From NCBI GenBank assembly GCA_937910255.1, contig CALEOQ010000583.1, positions 1-5,006 of the forward strand: a stretch of 5,006 bases of DNA. Reading direction: 5' to 3'. Positions 1 through 5,006 of the stretch are shown piece after piece; positions within the stretch are counted from its first letter, which is position 1, and the number at the start of each line of letters is the position of its first letter. This DNA comes from an uncultured Caulobacteraceae bacterium. GTDB taxonomy: Bacteria; Pseudomonadota; Alphaproteobacteria; Caulobacterales; Caulobacteraceae. A program made the position numbers and the translations under genes. Under the pieces are notes generated by a model, which worked only from the letters and a program-made list of their open reading frames with translations, made no database searches and was not told the origin of the DNA.

Positions 1-99
1 GTGTACTGTGTAAGAGTCATTCTGCGTGTCTCCAGTGACTCACTGTCCGTCCTTCGTTCGGCTTCGTAGTTGAGTATCTGGGTCACTTTTTTTTTTTTT
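1..99. other. Technical read-through: low-quality sequence ending in a poly-T run
   Basis: This stretch is not genomic. Reading inward it ends in an unbroken T run (about 87-99) directly before the Illumina P7 sequence. Seen from the other strand, this is the typical pattern of a read that passed through the insert and the whole adapter, ran off the flow-cell oligo into poly-A, and ended in random base calls. Positions 1-86 are much less GC-rich than the insert and carry no codon bias. No gene should be called here. The exact identity of the noise in 1-86 cannot be determined. Confidence 0.9.
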
Positions 100-163
100 C
101 AAGCAGAAGACGGCATACGAGATTACGACGTGACTGGAGTTCAGACGTGTGCTCTTCCGATCT
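100..163 (+). other. Illumina TruSeq-type P7 adapter with 6-nt index and read-2 primer site
   Basis: Positions 100-123 match the Illumina P7 flow-cell oligo (starts CAAGCAGAAG, ends ACGAGAT). Positions 124-129 (TACGAC, or GTCGTA on the other strand) sit where a 6-nt sample index belongs. Positions 130-163 match the read-2/index primer site (starts GTGACTGGAG, ends GCTCTTCCGATCT). I see no mismatch to the adapter as I know it. Translated, it gives well-known contaminant peptides: FFFQAEDGIRD and VTGVQTCALPI forward, and STRLNSSH and ISYAVFCLKKK in reverse. Genomic sequence begins at 164. Confidence 0.98.
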
Positions 164-380
164 CGGCCAGGCCCAGGATCACCTGGGCGGTGGCGTCGGT
201 GGAGCCGTCGTCGACGAAGACGATCTCCAGGGGACTGATCCCGGCCAGCTGGCTCAGGCAGTCGACGGTCACGGCCTCGATGTTCTCGGCTTCGTTGAGA
301 ACGGCGATGACCAGGGACAGGACCGGCTTCTCGGCCGCCGCGGCGGCCTGGCCGGCAGCGGGCTCGCTCTGGTGCTCCAC
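164..380 (-). CDS. Family 2 glycosyltransferase, N-terminal 72 codons only (cut by adapter)
   Basis: The protein starts with a GTG at 378-380. AGGAG (386-390 on the minus strand) lies 5 nt upstream and an in-frame TGA lies at 390-392, so this start is well supported. After an Ala/Gln-rich N-terminus (residues 1-19) comes the GT-A nucleotide-sugar fold: LSLVIAVLNEAENI at 21-34 (first strand plus the NE motif) and EIVFVDDGSTDAT at 52-64 (the VDDGSTD donor-binding motif). This is typical of GT2 enzymes of the dolichol-phosphate-mannose-synthase/undecaprenyl-phosphate-transferase type, which move a sugar from a nucleotide donor to a lipid carrier or polysaccharide. Substrate cannot be told. Such enzymes are usually about 230-330 residues, so roughly three quarters are missing, including the metal-binding DxD region. 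The apparent continuation IGRAHV is adapter. It lies 103 nt downstream of the spermidine-synthase-like gene on the same strand. Confidence 0.88.
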
Positions 381-385
381 GCCCT

Positions 386-390
386 CTCCT
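386..390 (-). promoter_or_regulatory. Ribosome binding site AGGAG for the glycosyltransferase
   Basis: AGGAG on the minus strand lies 5 nt before the GTG at 378-380. It decides this start, because the frame is closed by TGA at 390-392 and offers no other start codon. Confidence 0.7.
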
Positions 391-483
391 CATGCGCTTA
401 GGTCGCGGCTTGCAGGGACGCCGCCGACGGTCGGGTCGTCATAGCCCCCGGCCAGCGGGGTGGAAACCGATTCCGGGCCGCGC

Positions 484-1182
484 TCAATCGACCCAGGCGC
501 GATAGATGGTGCAGCTCTCGGTCGCCTCGCGCAGGGGATTGTCAAACGGCACGACCACGGTGTCGGCCCGGGCGAAGACGCTCCGCAGGCGTGCGAGAAA
601 GGCTTCGTCAGGGGCGGCGTCCGACCACAGGCCGAAAACCCCGCCCGGATGGAGGCAGGTGGCCAGCTTGGCAAGCCCGCCTTCCGCATAGAGGTCCCCG
701 TGGCTGGCGTTCAGCCAGGCCTCCGTGGAGTGGTCGATATCCACGGCGATGACGTGGAAACCGCCCGGCGCGGGCAGGACGCCGCTGCGGGCCATGGCGA
801 AGAAGTCGCCCTCGATCAGGGCGCAACGCGGATCGCTCGACAGCCGCGGTCCAAGATCCACAAGCCCGTCGCGGTGCCACGCGATCACCTCGGGCAGGAC
901 ATCGACCACCGCCAGGCTGCGCACCCGCTCATGATCCAGGGCCGCGGCGGCCGTATAGCCGAGGCCGAGCCCGCCCACGAGGACATCGAGGTCCCCGGCC
1001 GGCGCGGCCTCGATCGACAGGTGGGCCAAGGCCCGCTCGCCGGCCGTGAACAGGCTCGACATCAGGAAGTCTTCGCCGAGCTTCACCTCCAGCACGTCGC
1101 AGTCCAGCGCCAACATCCGCCGTCGCCGCAGGCTGAGCGCCCCCATCGGCGTCACGTGGTAGGCCAGTTCGGCAAAGGTCAT
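484..1182 (-). CDS. Spermidine-synthase-like SAM-binding Rossmann-fold protein
   Basis: A complete 232-residue protein with the Rossmann fold shared by spermidine synthases and class I methyltransferases. Visible motifs are the glycine-rich nucleotide loop GGLGLGYT (70-77), the acidic strand-2 end AVVDVLPEVI (91-100, D94), EGDFF (124-128), the strand-4 segment HVIAVDIDHST (143-153) and a late LHPGGVFGLWS strand (178-187). The layout matches the PF01564-like family often annotated as spermidine synthase, but the glycine loop is not the usual GGGDGG type and the acidic catalytic stretch (usually like DSTDP) reads DIDHST. A methyltransferase or uncharacterised role is therefore as likely as polyamine synthesis. 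No signal peptide, so cytoplasmic. I chose ATG 1180-1182 because the conserved-looking sequence begins there. A GTG at 1231-1233 would add 17 residues; neither start has a strong ribosome site. It is divergent from the plus-strand operon. Confidence 0.8.
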   Translation of the reverse strand: MTFAELAYHVTPMGALSLRRRRMLALDCDVLEVKLGEDFLMSSLFTAGERALAHLSIEAAPAGDLDVLVGGLGLGYTAAAALDHERVRSLAVVDVLPEVIAWHRDGLVDLGPRLSSDPRCALIEGDFFAMARSGVLPAPGGFHVIAVDIDHSTEAWLNASHGDLYAEGGLAKLATCLHPGGVFGLWSDAAPDEAFLARLRSVFARADTVVVPFDNPLREATESCTIYRAWVD

Positions 1183-1340
1183 TTGGGGTTCTTTGGCTGG
1201 GGCAAGGCGGTTCGGTGACGACAGCGCCCTCACCCATTGGCCACCCTAGGCCGGCCTCCGGCCCGCTGGGTAGGCCGCCTCGTGAAAAACTGCCCAGAGC
1301 ATGGGCGTGGAGCGCCGCAATCTTGCTCACGGAGGGCTCG

Positions 1341-1366
1341 AGGCGCCGGGCCGGCCTCAGGCGCCT
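1341..1366. repeat. Inverted repeat AGGCGCC / GGCGCCT in the divergent region
   Basis: AGGCGCC (1341-1347) and GGCGCCT (1360-1366) are perfect 7-bp arms around a 12-nt GC-rich spacer. It sits about 50 bp before the first gene of the ABC operon. No T tract follows on either strand, so it is not a typical intrinsic terminator. In DNA this rich in G and C it may be chance, or it could be a leader hairpin or protein site. Confidence 0.35.
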
Positions 1367-1405
1367 GGTCAATCTTGGTGTTAGATTGTACCACTCTGGC
1401 CAATC

Positions 1406-1410
1406 GGAGG
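1406..1410 (+). promoter_or_regulatory. Ribosome binding site GGAGG for the small secreted protein
   Basis: GGAGG lies 7 nt before the ATG at 1418. It supports this start over the out-of-frame ATG at 1413. Confidence 0.7.
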
Positions 1411-1417
1411 CGATGCG

Positions 1418-1717
1418 ATGCGGACAGCGGTTCTGTTGGGTTTCTGTGCGGCGCTCGGCGCCGGCGCCGCCCAGGCCTGTGACCAGCACGGCGGCGATTA
1501 CAGCCCGATGTCGGCCTATTTCAGCTATCGCGAAATGAGCCCCGAACAGCGCAGCAACGCCGACGCCAGGGCGCGTGAAGCGATGCGCGAAAAGGACATG
1601 GCCGACGCCCGCAGCGCCCTGCTCTCGCGCTTCGCCATCAAGGTCGAGCGCGGCCCCGACGAACCGCAACTGGCCAGCGCCCCCTCCCATCAGGGCCGAA
1701 GCTCCACCGCCCGCTAG
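1418..1717 (+). CDS. Small secreted protein of unknown function, first gene of the ABC operon
   Basis: A 99-residue protein I do not recognise. Residues 1-20 are a clear Sec signal peptide: an Arg at position 2, a hydrophobic core VLLGFCAALGAGA, and AQA before the likely cleavage site (20/21). The mature protein would begin CDQHGGD, with a single Cys followed by a His three residues on. The residue at -3 is Ala, not Leu, so the lipobox is poor and a soluble periplasmic form is more likely than a lipoprotein. Residues 41-72 are a charged segment rich in Arg, Glu and Ala, probably one amphipathic helix. The tail (80-99) is rich in Pro, Ser and Ala and looks disordered. A strong GGAGG site supports the start. 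The ABC ATPase starts 54 nt downstream on the same strand, suggesting co-transcription. A periplasmic accessory or metal-binding role is a guess from context only. Confidence 0.75.
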   Translation: MRTAVLLGFCAALGAGAAQACDQHGGDYSPMSAYFSYREMSPEQRSNADARAREAMREKDMADARSALLSRFAIKVERGPDEPQLASAPSHQGRSSTAR

Positions 1718-1771
1718 CCTCCAGCCAGACGACATCCCTTCCCTCTACCCTGGGCACACTGCGCCGATCTG

Positions 1772-2440
1772 ATGACGACGCCCTCCGAACGGCTTATCGA
1801 AGTCCAGGGCCTGCGCCATGAGATCGCTGGCCGCTGCGTCATGGACGTGCCGGCCTTTTCCGCCGGCCGCGGCGAGCACACCCTGCTGATCGGCCCTTCG
1901 GGCAGCGGCAAGACCACCCTGATCAACGTCATCACCGGCCTGATCACGCCGACCTCCGGCGAGGTGCGGATCGACGACCAACCCATGTCCAGCCTGCCGC
2001 CGGCCAGACGCGACGAACTTCGCCGACGCACCATCGGCGTGGTGTTCCAGACCCTGCGGCTGATCTCGGCCCTCACCGTCCGCCAGAACCTGTCCCTGGC
2101 CCAGACCCTGGCCCTGGGTCATGCCGAGCCCGCGGTCATCGACGACCTGATCGGCCGGGTCGGCCTGGCCCACCGGGCCGACGCCATGCCCCGGGAACTG
2201 AGCCACGGCGAAGGACAGCGGGCCGCCATCGCCCGCGCCCTGTGCGCCCGGCCGGCCATCGTGGTGGCCGACGAGCCCACCTCGGCCCTGGACGACGCCA
2301 ATGCGTTCGCCATGGCCGACCTCCTGCTGAGCACCGCCGAGGCCACCGGCGCCACCCTGCTGATCGCCACCCACGACAACCGCCTGCGCGACCGCTTCCC
2401 GCGGACCCTGGCGCTGAGCGCCCCGCAGGTGACGGCATGA
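1772..2440 (+). CDS. ABC transporter ATP-binding protein (LolD/MacB-type)
   Basis: A complete 222-residue ABC ATPase, the usual size for stand-alone ATPases that work with FtsX/MacB-type permeases. Visible in order: Walker A GPSGSGKT (41-48), Q-loop VVFQ (Q93), signature LSHGEGQR (143-150), Walker B IVVADEP (163-169, catalytic E168), D-loop SALD (171-174) and switch His in ATHD (H201). All catalytic residues are present, so it should hydrolyse ATP. The signature departs from LSGGQ: a His replaces the first Gly, leaving the second Gly in place. The protein has no membrane segment and should sit on the cytoplasmic face bound to the next gene's product, whose ATG overlaps its stop codon as ATGA, implying translational coupling. 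No good ribosome site precedes ATG 1772, but the family N-terminus (LIEVQGL at 8-14) fits. The substrate cannot be read from the ATPase. Confidence 0.95.
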   Translation: MTTPSERLIEVQGLRHEIAGRCVMDVPAFSAGRGEHTLLIGPSGSGKTTLINVITGLITPTSGEVRIDDQPMSSLPPARRDELRRRTIGVVFQTLRLISALTVRQNLSLAQTLALGHAEPAVIDDLIGRVGLAHRADAMPRELSHGEGQRAAIARALCARPAIVVADEPTSALDDANAFAMADLLLSTAEATGATLLIATHDNRLRDRFPRTLALSAPQVTA

Positions 2441-3684
2441 CCCTGGCCGGACTGTCGCTGGCCTATCTGAAGGACCGGGCGCTCAACACCGCCCTCAACA
2501 TCCTGTTGCTGACGCTGAGCGTGGCGACCCTGGTGATCCTGGTTCTGTTCTCAAGCCAGCTTAGCGACCGGTTCGCCCGCGACGCGCAAGGCATCGACCT
2601 CGTGGTGGGCGCCAAGGGCTCGCCCCTGCAGCTCATTCTCTCGAGCATCTATCAGGTGGACGTCCCCACCGGGAACATCCCGCTGGAGACCGTGGACATG
2701 CTCCGCGCCGATCCCACGGTGGCGCAGGTCATTCCGCTGGCCCTGGGTGACAGCTTCCGCAGCTATCGGATCATCGGGACCGAGGCCGCCTATGTGGACC
2801 ACTACGCGGGCCGCCTGGCCGAGGGCCGCATGTTCAATGCGCCCTACGAGGCCGTCATCGGCGCCCAGGTGGCGAGGGGCACGGGCGCGGGGCTAGGCCA
2901 GAGGTTCGAGGGCTCGCACGGCCTGTCGGGCGACGGCCACGTCCATGAGGCGACGCCCTTCGAGGTGGTCGGCATCCTGGCCCCCACCGGAACCGTCCTC
3001 GACCGGCTGATCGTCACCCCGGTCTCCAGCGTCTGGGCCGCCCATGGCTTCGGGACGAGGCCGCACGAGGATCATGAGGCCCATGACGCCGCGCCCGGCG
3101 ACCCTGAGCACGAAGCCGCCCACGCCGCTGAGCCAGACCTGGAAGTCACCGCCCTGCTGGTGAAGTACCGCTCTCCCCTGGCCGCCGTCCGCCTGCCGAG
3201 CTTCATCAACCGCCAGACCCAGCTTCAGGCCGCCGCCCCGGCCGTGGAGATGACCCGCCTGCTGTCGCTGCTGGGAGTCGGCACCGACGCCGTGCGGGCC
3301 TTCGCCGTCCTGCTGATGATCACCAGCGGCCTCTCGATCTTTGTCGCCCTCTATTCGGCGCTGCGCCAGCGCGAGGGCGACATGGCCATGCTGCGGGTCA
3401 TGGGCGCGCGGCCGCCGGCCATCTTTGGTCACATCGTGCTGGAGGGCGTCCTGCTGGCCGCCGCCGGCGCCCTGCTGGGCGTGATCGTCGCACACGGGGT
3501 GGTCGCCTTCGCCGCCGCCACCTTCCCGCAGCTTCAGGACATGGGCCTCAGCGCCCTGCGCTTCGAACCGGCTGAAACCGTCATCGTCGCCGCGGCCATC
3601 GCCATGGGCGGACTCGCCGCCCTGGTCCCGGCCCTGAAAGTCTTCCGGGTCGATATCGCCCAAACCCTCGCCGACACCCGATAG
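2437..3684 (+). CDS. ABC transporter permease, MacB/FtsX type, with His-rich periplasmic domain
   Basis: A 415-residue permease with the MacB/LolCE/FtsX plan: one N-terminal TM (about 20-40), a large periplasmic domain (about 41-280), then three TMs (about 284-308, 333-358, 380-402). The segment DLVVGAKGSPLQLILSS (54-70) followed by VPTGNIP (76-82) is typical of a MacB-like permease subfamily. The cytoplasmic stretch ALRQREGDMAMLRVMGA (308-324), between the second and third TMs, is the usual FtsX-domain ATPase-coupling region. The periplasmic domain is unusual in having His at 161, 168, 170, 203, 210, 213, 216, 225 and 229 with many Asp/Glu, suggesting metal binding. The ATG at 2437 overlaps the ATPase stop. 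An in-frame extension upstream to 2242 is only the out-of-frame shadow of the ATPase gene. There is no membrane-fusion or TolC-like partner in view. It probably moves or extracts a substrate at the outer face of the inner membrane; which one is unknown. Confidence 0.93.
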   Translation: MTLAGLSLAYLKDRALNTALNILLLTLSVATLVILVLFSSQLSDRFARDAQGIDLVVGAKGSPLQLILSSIYQVDVPTGNIPLETVDMLRADPTVAQVIPLALGDSFRSYRIIGTEAAYVDHYAGRLAEGRMFNAPYEAVIGAQVARGTGAGLGQRFEGSHGLSGDGHVHEATPFEVVGILAPTGTVLDRLIVTPVSSVWAAHGFGTRPHEDHEAHDAAPGDPEHEAAHAAEPDLEVTALLVKYRSPLAAVRLPSFINRQTQLQAAAPAVEMTRLLSLLGVGTDAVRAFAVLLMITSGLSIFVALYSALRQREGDMAMLRVMGARPPAIFGHIVLEGVLLAAAGALLGVIVAHGVVAFAAATFPQLQDMGLSALRFEPAETVIVAAAIAMGGLAALVPALKVFRVDIAQTLADTR

Positions 3685-3687
3685 GAG
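3683..3687 (+). promoter_or_regulatory. Ribosome binding site AGGAG for the DUF3299 gene
   Basis: AGGAG overlaps the last two bases of the permease TAG stop and lies 8 nt before ATG 3696, or 5 nt before the alternative GTG 3693. The position suggests that translation of the two genes is coupled. Confidence 0.65.
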
Positions 3688-3695
3688 CCAGAGTG

Positions 3696-4184
3696 ATGTT
3701 CATACGCCTGCTGCTCGCCGCCACCCTCGCCCTCCAGGCGGCGCCTGTGACCGTGGCGGCGCAAACGCGACCCGCCGCCCCGACCGAGAGCATCTGGAAG
3801 CCGGCCGACACGCCGCCCGGCGGCGTGGCCTGGGCCCTGCTGGAATCGACCAAGGAGATCACCCGCACCGACGCCCGGGGCTATGTGGTCTCCAAGCCCT
3901 CTTTCCCGGCGGGCGTTCTGGCGCTGAAGGGCAAGAAGGTGAAGGTGTCGGGCTATATGATGCCGCTGCAGAACGGCCCGAACCAGACCCACTTCGTCCT
4001 GCTGGCCTATCCGCCGGACTGCCCCTTCCACCTCAATCCGAGCCCTGTGCAGTTCATCGAGGTGAAGACTGACAAGGGCGTCGCCTTCGACTATGGGGTC
4101 AAGACCATCGAAGGCGTCCTGGAGCTCGGCGGCCAGGACGAGGGCGGGGTCTTCTACAAGATCAACGGCGGCCGCGCGCTCTAA
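3696..4184 (+). CDS. Secreted DUF3299 family protein, last gene of the ABC operon
   Basis: A 162-residue protein with a Sec signal peptide (residues 1-22/23: FIRLLLAATLALQAA core, then VTVAAQ), so periplasmic after cleavage. The mature part matches the DUF3299 pattern as I know it: KGKKVKVSGYMMPL (78-91), HFVLLAYPPDCPFHLNPSP (99-117), then VQFIEV (118-123), a beta-rich small domain. Cys109 and His112 form a C-x-x-H motif where family members often have Cys/His, a plausible metal site. C109 is the only cysteine, so there is no disulfide. It starts 11 nt after the permease, with the ribosome site on the permease stop, so it is almost surely co-expressed. From memory, DUF3299 genes often sit beside ABC genes of this type, and the Vibrio zinc-regulated zrg cluster is a comparable layout. 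The molecular function is unknown. GTG 3693 would add one residue. Confidence 0.85.
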   Translation: MFIRLLLAATLALQAAPVTVAAQTRPAAPTESIWKPADTPPGGVAWALLESTKEITRTDARGYVVSKPSFPAGVLALKGKKVKVSGYMMPLQNGPNQTHFVLLAYPPDCPFHLNPSPVQFIEVKTDKGVAFDYGVKTIEGVLELGGQDEGGVFYKINGGRAL

Positions 4185-4218
4185 GGCGCGGCTTGACACC
4201 CACGGGCGGGCGCGCCTT
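4183..4218 (+). terminator. Inverted repeat just after the DUF3299 stop, possible terminator or processing stem
   Basis: AAGGCGCG (4183-4190) and CGCGCCTT (4211-4218) are perfect 8-bp arms around a 20-nt spacer, starting inside the TAA stop codon. Only two T residues end the 3' arm and no U tract follows, so this is not a classical intrinsic terminator. It could mark the operon end, stabilise the mRNA 3' end, or be a protein site. The spacer contains TTGACA (4193-4198), a -35-like hexamer, but no good -10 lies at the right distance. Confidence 0.35.
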
Positions 4219-4243
4219 CAAGGTCGGCAACGTCTGACCCTGC

Positions 4244-4247
4244 GAGG
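4244..4247 (+). promoter_or_regulatory. Ribosome binding site GAGG for the nitronate monooxygenase gene
   Basis: GAGG lies 5 nt before ATG 4253 and supports that start. Confidence 0.5.
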
Positions 4248-4252
4248 CCGCC

Positions 4253-4891
4253 ATGTCCGACTGGCCCGATCGCCGCCTGCTCGACCTCTTCGGAATTCGC
4301 CACCCCCTGTTGCAGGCCCCCATGGCCGGCGCCTCGGGGGTCGCCCTGGCGGTGGCGGTCAGCCGGGCCGGCGGCCTGGGCGCCCTGCCCTGCGCCCTGC
4401 TGTCGCCGGATGAGACCCACGCCCAGGTCGAGGCCTTCCGCCGAGACGCCGATGACCCGCTGAACCTCAACTTCTTCTGCCACACGCCGCCCGAACCTGA
4501 CGCTCAGGCCGAGGCGGCCTGGATGGCGGCGCTCTCGCCCTACTATGCCGAGCTGGGCCTCGACCCCCAGGTCCCGCGGTCCGCAGCGACCCGGGCGCCG
4601 TTCGACGACATCTTCTGCACCTTGGTCGAGACTGTGCGGCCCGAGGTGGTCAGCTTCCATTTCGGCCTGCCGGCGGCGGACCTGCTGGCGCGGGTGCGGG
4701 TGAGCGGCGCGCGAATTATCAGCTCGGCCACCACGGTAGAGGAGGCCGTGTGGCTGGCCGAGCGGGGCTGTGACGCGGTGATCGCCATGGGCTTCGAGGC
4801 CGGCGGCCACCGGGCGAGCTTCCTTACCGGCGACATGAACGCCCAGCCGGGGACCTTCGCCCTGGTCCCCCAGGTCGTCGACGCGGTGGAT
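4253..4891 (+). CDS. Nitronate monooxygenase family flavoenzyme, first 213 codons (cut by adapter)
   Basis: This is the N-terminal 213 residues of an FMN-dependent TIM-barrel enzyme of the nitronate monooxygenase (former 2-nitropropane dioxygenase) family, which oxidises alkyl nitronates to carbonyl compounds and nitrite. Visible motifs: LLQAPMAGASG (19-29) at the first strand, with the QxPM FMN contact; SRAGGLGAL (37-45); LNLNFFCH (70-77); VVSFHFGLP (132-140), where H136 fits the catalytic-base position of class I enzymes; ISSATTVEEA (156-165); and GFEAGGHRASF (180-190), the phosphate-binding loop. It is cytoplasmic with no signal peptide. Family members are usually about 320-370 residues, so the C-terminal third is missing. 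The apparent tail starting RSEERRVGKE is adapter translation. The gene starts 68 nt after the DUF3299 gene with its own ribosome site and is functionally unrelated to the ABC operon. Many family members have unproven substrates. Confidence 0.92.
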
Positions 4892-4949
4892 AGATCGGAA
4901 GAGCGTCGGGTCGGGAAAGAGTGTAGATCTCGGGGGTCGCCGTCTCATT
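4892..4949. other. Illumina universal (P5-side) adapter, read out of the insert, with errors
   Basis: From AGATCGGAAGAGC at 4892 this follows the reverse complement of the TruSeq universal adapter through to the P5 end (CATT at 4946-4949), 58 nt in all. I count four mismatches to the standard sequence, each either T to G or A to C (near 4908, 4911, 4934 and 4944). These look like late-cycle base-calling errors, not biology. The join to the gene is clean at 4891/4892. Translations give the known contaminant peptides RSEERRVGKEC (plus strand) and RRPPRSTLFP (minus strand). Confidence 0.97.
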
Positions 4950-5006
4950 GAAAAAACAATAATAGTCCACCCCACGCGCGGTCAGCTGTAAACCACGTGC
5001 ACAACC
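4950..5006. other. Technical read-through past the P5 adapter
   Basis: An A-rich stretch (4951-4964) directly follows the adapter, then about 40 bases without coding bias. This mirrors the left end and is what a read gives after leaving the flow-cell oligo. No genomic feature should be called here. Confidence 0.88.

Larger units (their letters stand above)
1183..1417. promoter_or_regulatory. Divergent intergenic region, presumed to hold both promoters
   Basis: This 235-bp region separates the minus-strand spermidine-synthase-like gene from the plus-strand ABC operon, so both 5' control regions should lie here. Most of it is GC-rich. The exceptions are a small A-rich patch near 1284-1290 and a relatively AT-rich patch at 1371-1390 that could hold the operon promoter. 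I cannot assign -35/-10 boxes with confidence. TGGT (1376-1379) and ACCA (1390-1393) form a weak inverted repeat in the AT-rich patch, too short to call an operator. If the GTG at 1233 were the true start of the minus-strand gene, 51 bp of this region would be coding. Confidence 0.45.

Noticed and set aside
33..45. Perfect palindrome CAGTGA-C-TCACTG that could look like an operator
   Set aside because: It lies in the technical read-through outside the P7 adapter, so it is not genomic.
40..444. Long open frames on both strands crossing 163 (117 and 124 residues)
   Set aside because: Much of each is translated adapter, and the rest is out of frame with the glycosyltransferase. The GT2 motifs occur only in the minus frame starting at 380.
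446..461. CCCC/GGGG hairpin between the two minus-strand genes as a terminator
   Set aside because: It has only a 4-bp stem with no T tract in GC-rich DNA, so it is indistinguishable from chance.
460..1218. Long plus-strand open frame (252 residues) opposite the spermidine-synthase-like gene
   Set aside because: It is a GC-rich antisense shadow. It has no recognisable domain or motif, while the minus frame has a coherent Rossmann fold.
929..1735. Long minus-strand open frame (268 residues) across the divergent region and the small secreted gene
   Set aside because: It overlaps two better-supported genes, and its composition is Gly/Arg/Ala shadow-like with no motif.
2893..3663. Minus-strand open frame (256 residues) opposite the permease
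   Set aside because: It is Gly/Gln/His/Asp-rich low-complexity antisense of a high-GC gene, with no domain.
4193..4221. TTGACA as a -35 box for the nitronate monooxygenase gene
   Set aside because: No convincing -10 lies 16-18 nt downstream (CTTCAA at best), and the hexamer sits in the spacer of the inverted repeat.
4181..4975. Minus-strand open frame (264 residues) opposite the nitronate monooxygenase gene
   Set aside because: Its N-terminus is translated adapter (RRPPRSTLFP) and the rest is antisense shadow.

Overview
This is a 5.0 kb contig of GC-rich bacterial DNA with untrimmed Illumina library adapter at both ends. The biological insert runs from about 164 to 4891. Positions 1-163 and 4892-5006 are technical sequence: P7/index/read-2 adapter on the left, P5-side adapter on the right, each followed outward by a homopolymer run and low-quality read-through. 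Open frames and peptides that cross these junctions are artefacts. The outermost two genes are cut by the adapters, not by a biological event.

The insert looks like a high-GC Gram-negative, probably an alphaproteobacterium and possibly Caulobacterales. This rests on strong G/C preference at third codon positions, tight gene packing and protein style, not on a marker gene. No rRNA, tRNA, CRISPR array, insertion sequence or phage gene is visible.

Layout. On the minus strand are the start of a family 2 glycosyltransferase (164-380, cut by adapter) and, upstream of it, a complete spermidine-synthase-like Rossmann-fold protein (484-1182). A 235-bp divergent intergenic region follows. On the plus strand there is then a likely operon: a small secreted protein of unknown function (1418-1717), an ABC ATPase (1772-2440), a four-TM MacB/FtsX-type permease overlapping it by ATGA (2437-3684), and a secreted DUF3299 protein (3696-4184). 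After an inverted repeat comes a nitronate-monooxygenase-family gene (4253-4891), cut by adapter after 213 codons.

The most interesting biology is the four-gene cluster 1418-4184. The permease has nine histidines within about 70 residues of its predicted periplasmic domain. Its partner DUF3299 protein has a Cys-x-x-His motif, and the small secreted protein has a Cys and His at its predicted mature N-terminus. Together these suggest a periplasmic metal-handling ABC system (zinc or copper are guesses), but this is inference. I see no convincing wholly new system here; the strongest anomaly in the window is the adapter contamination.
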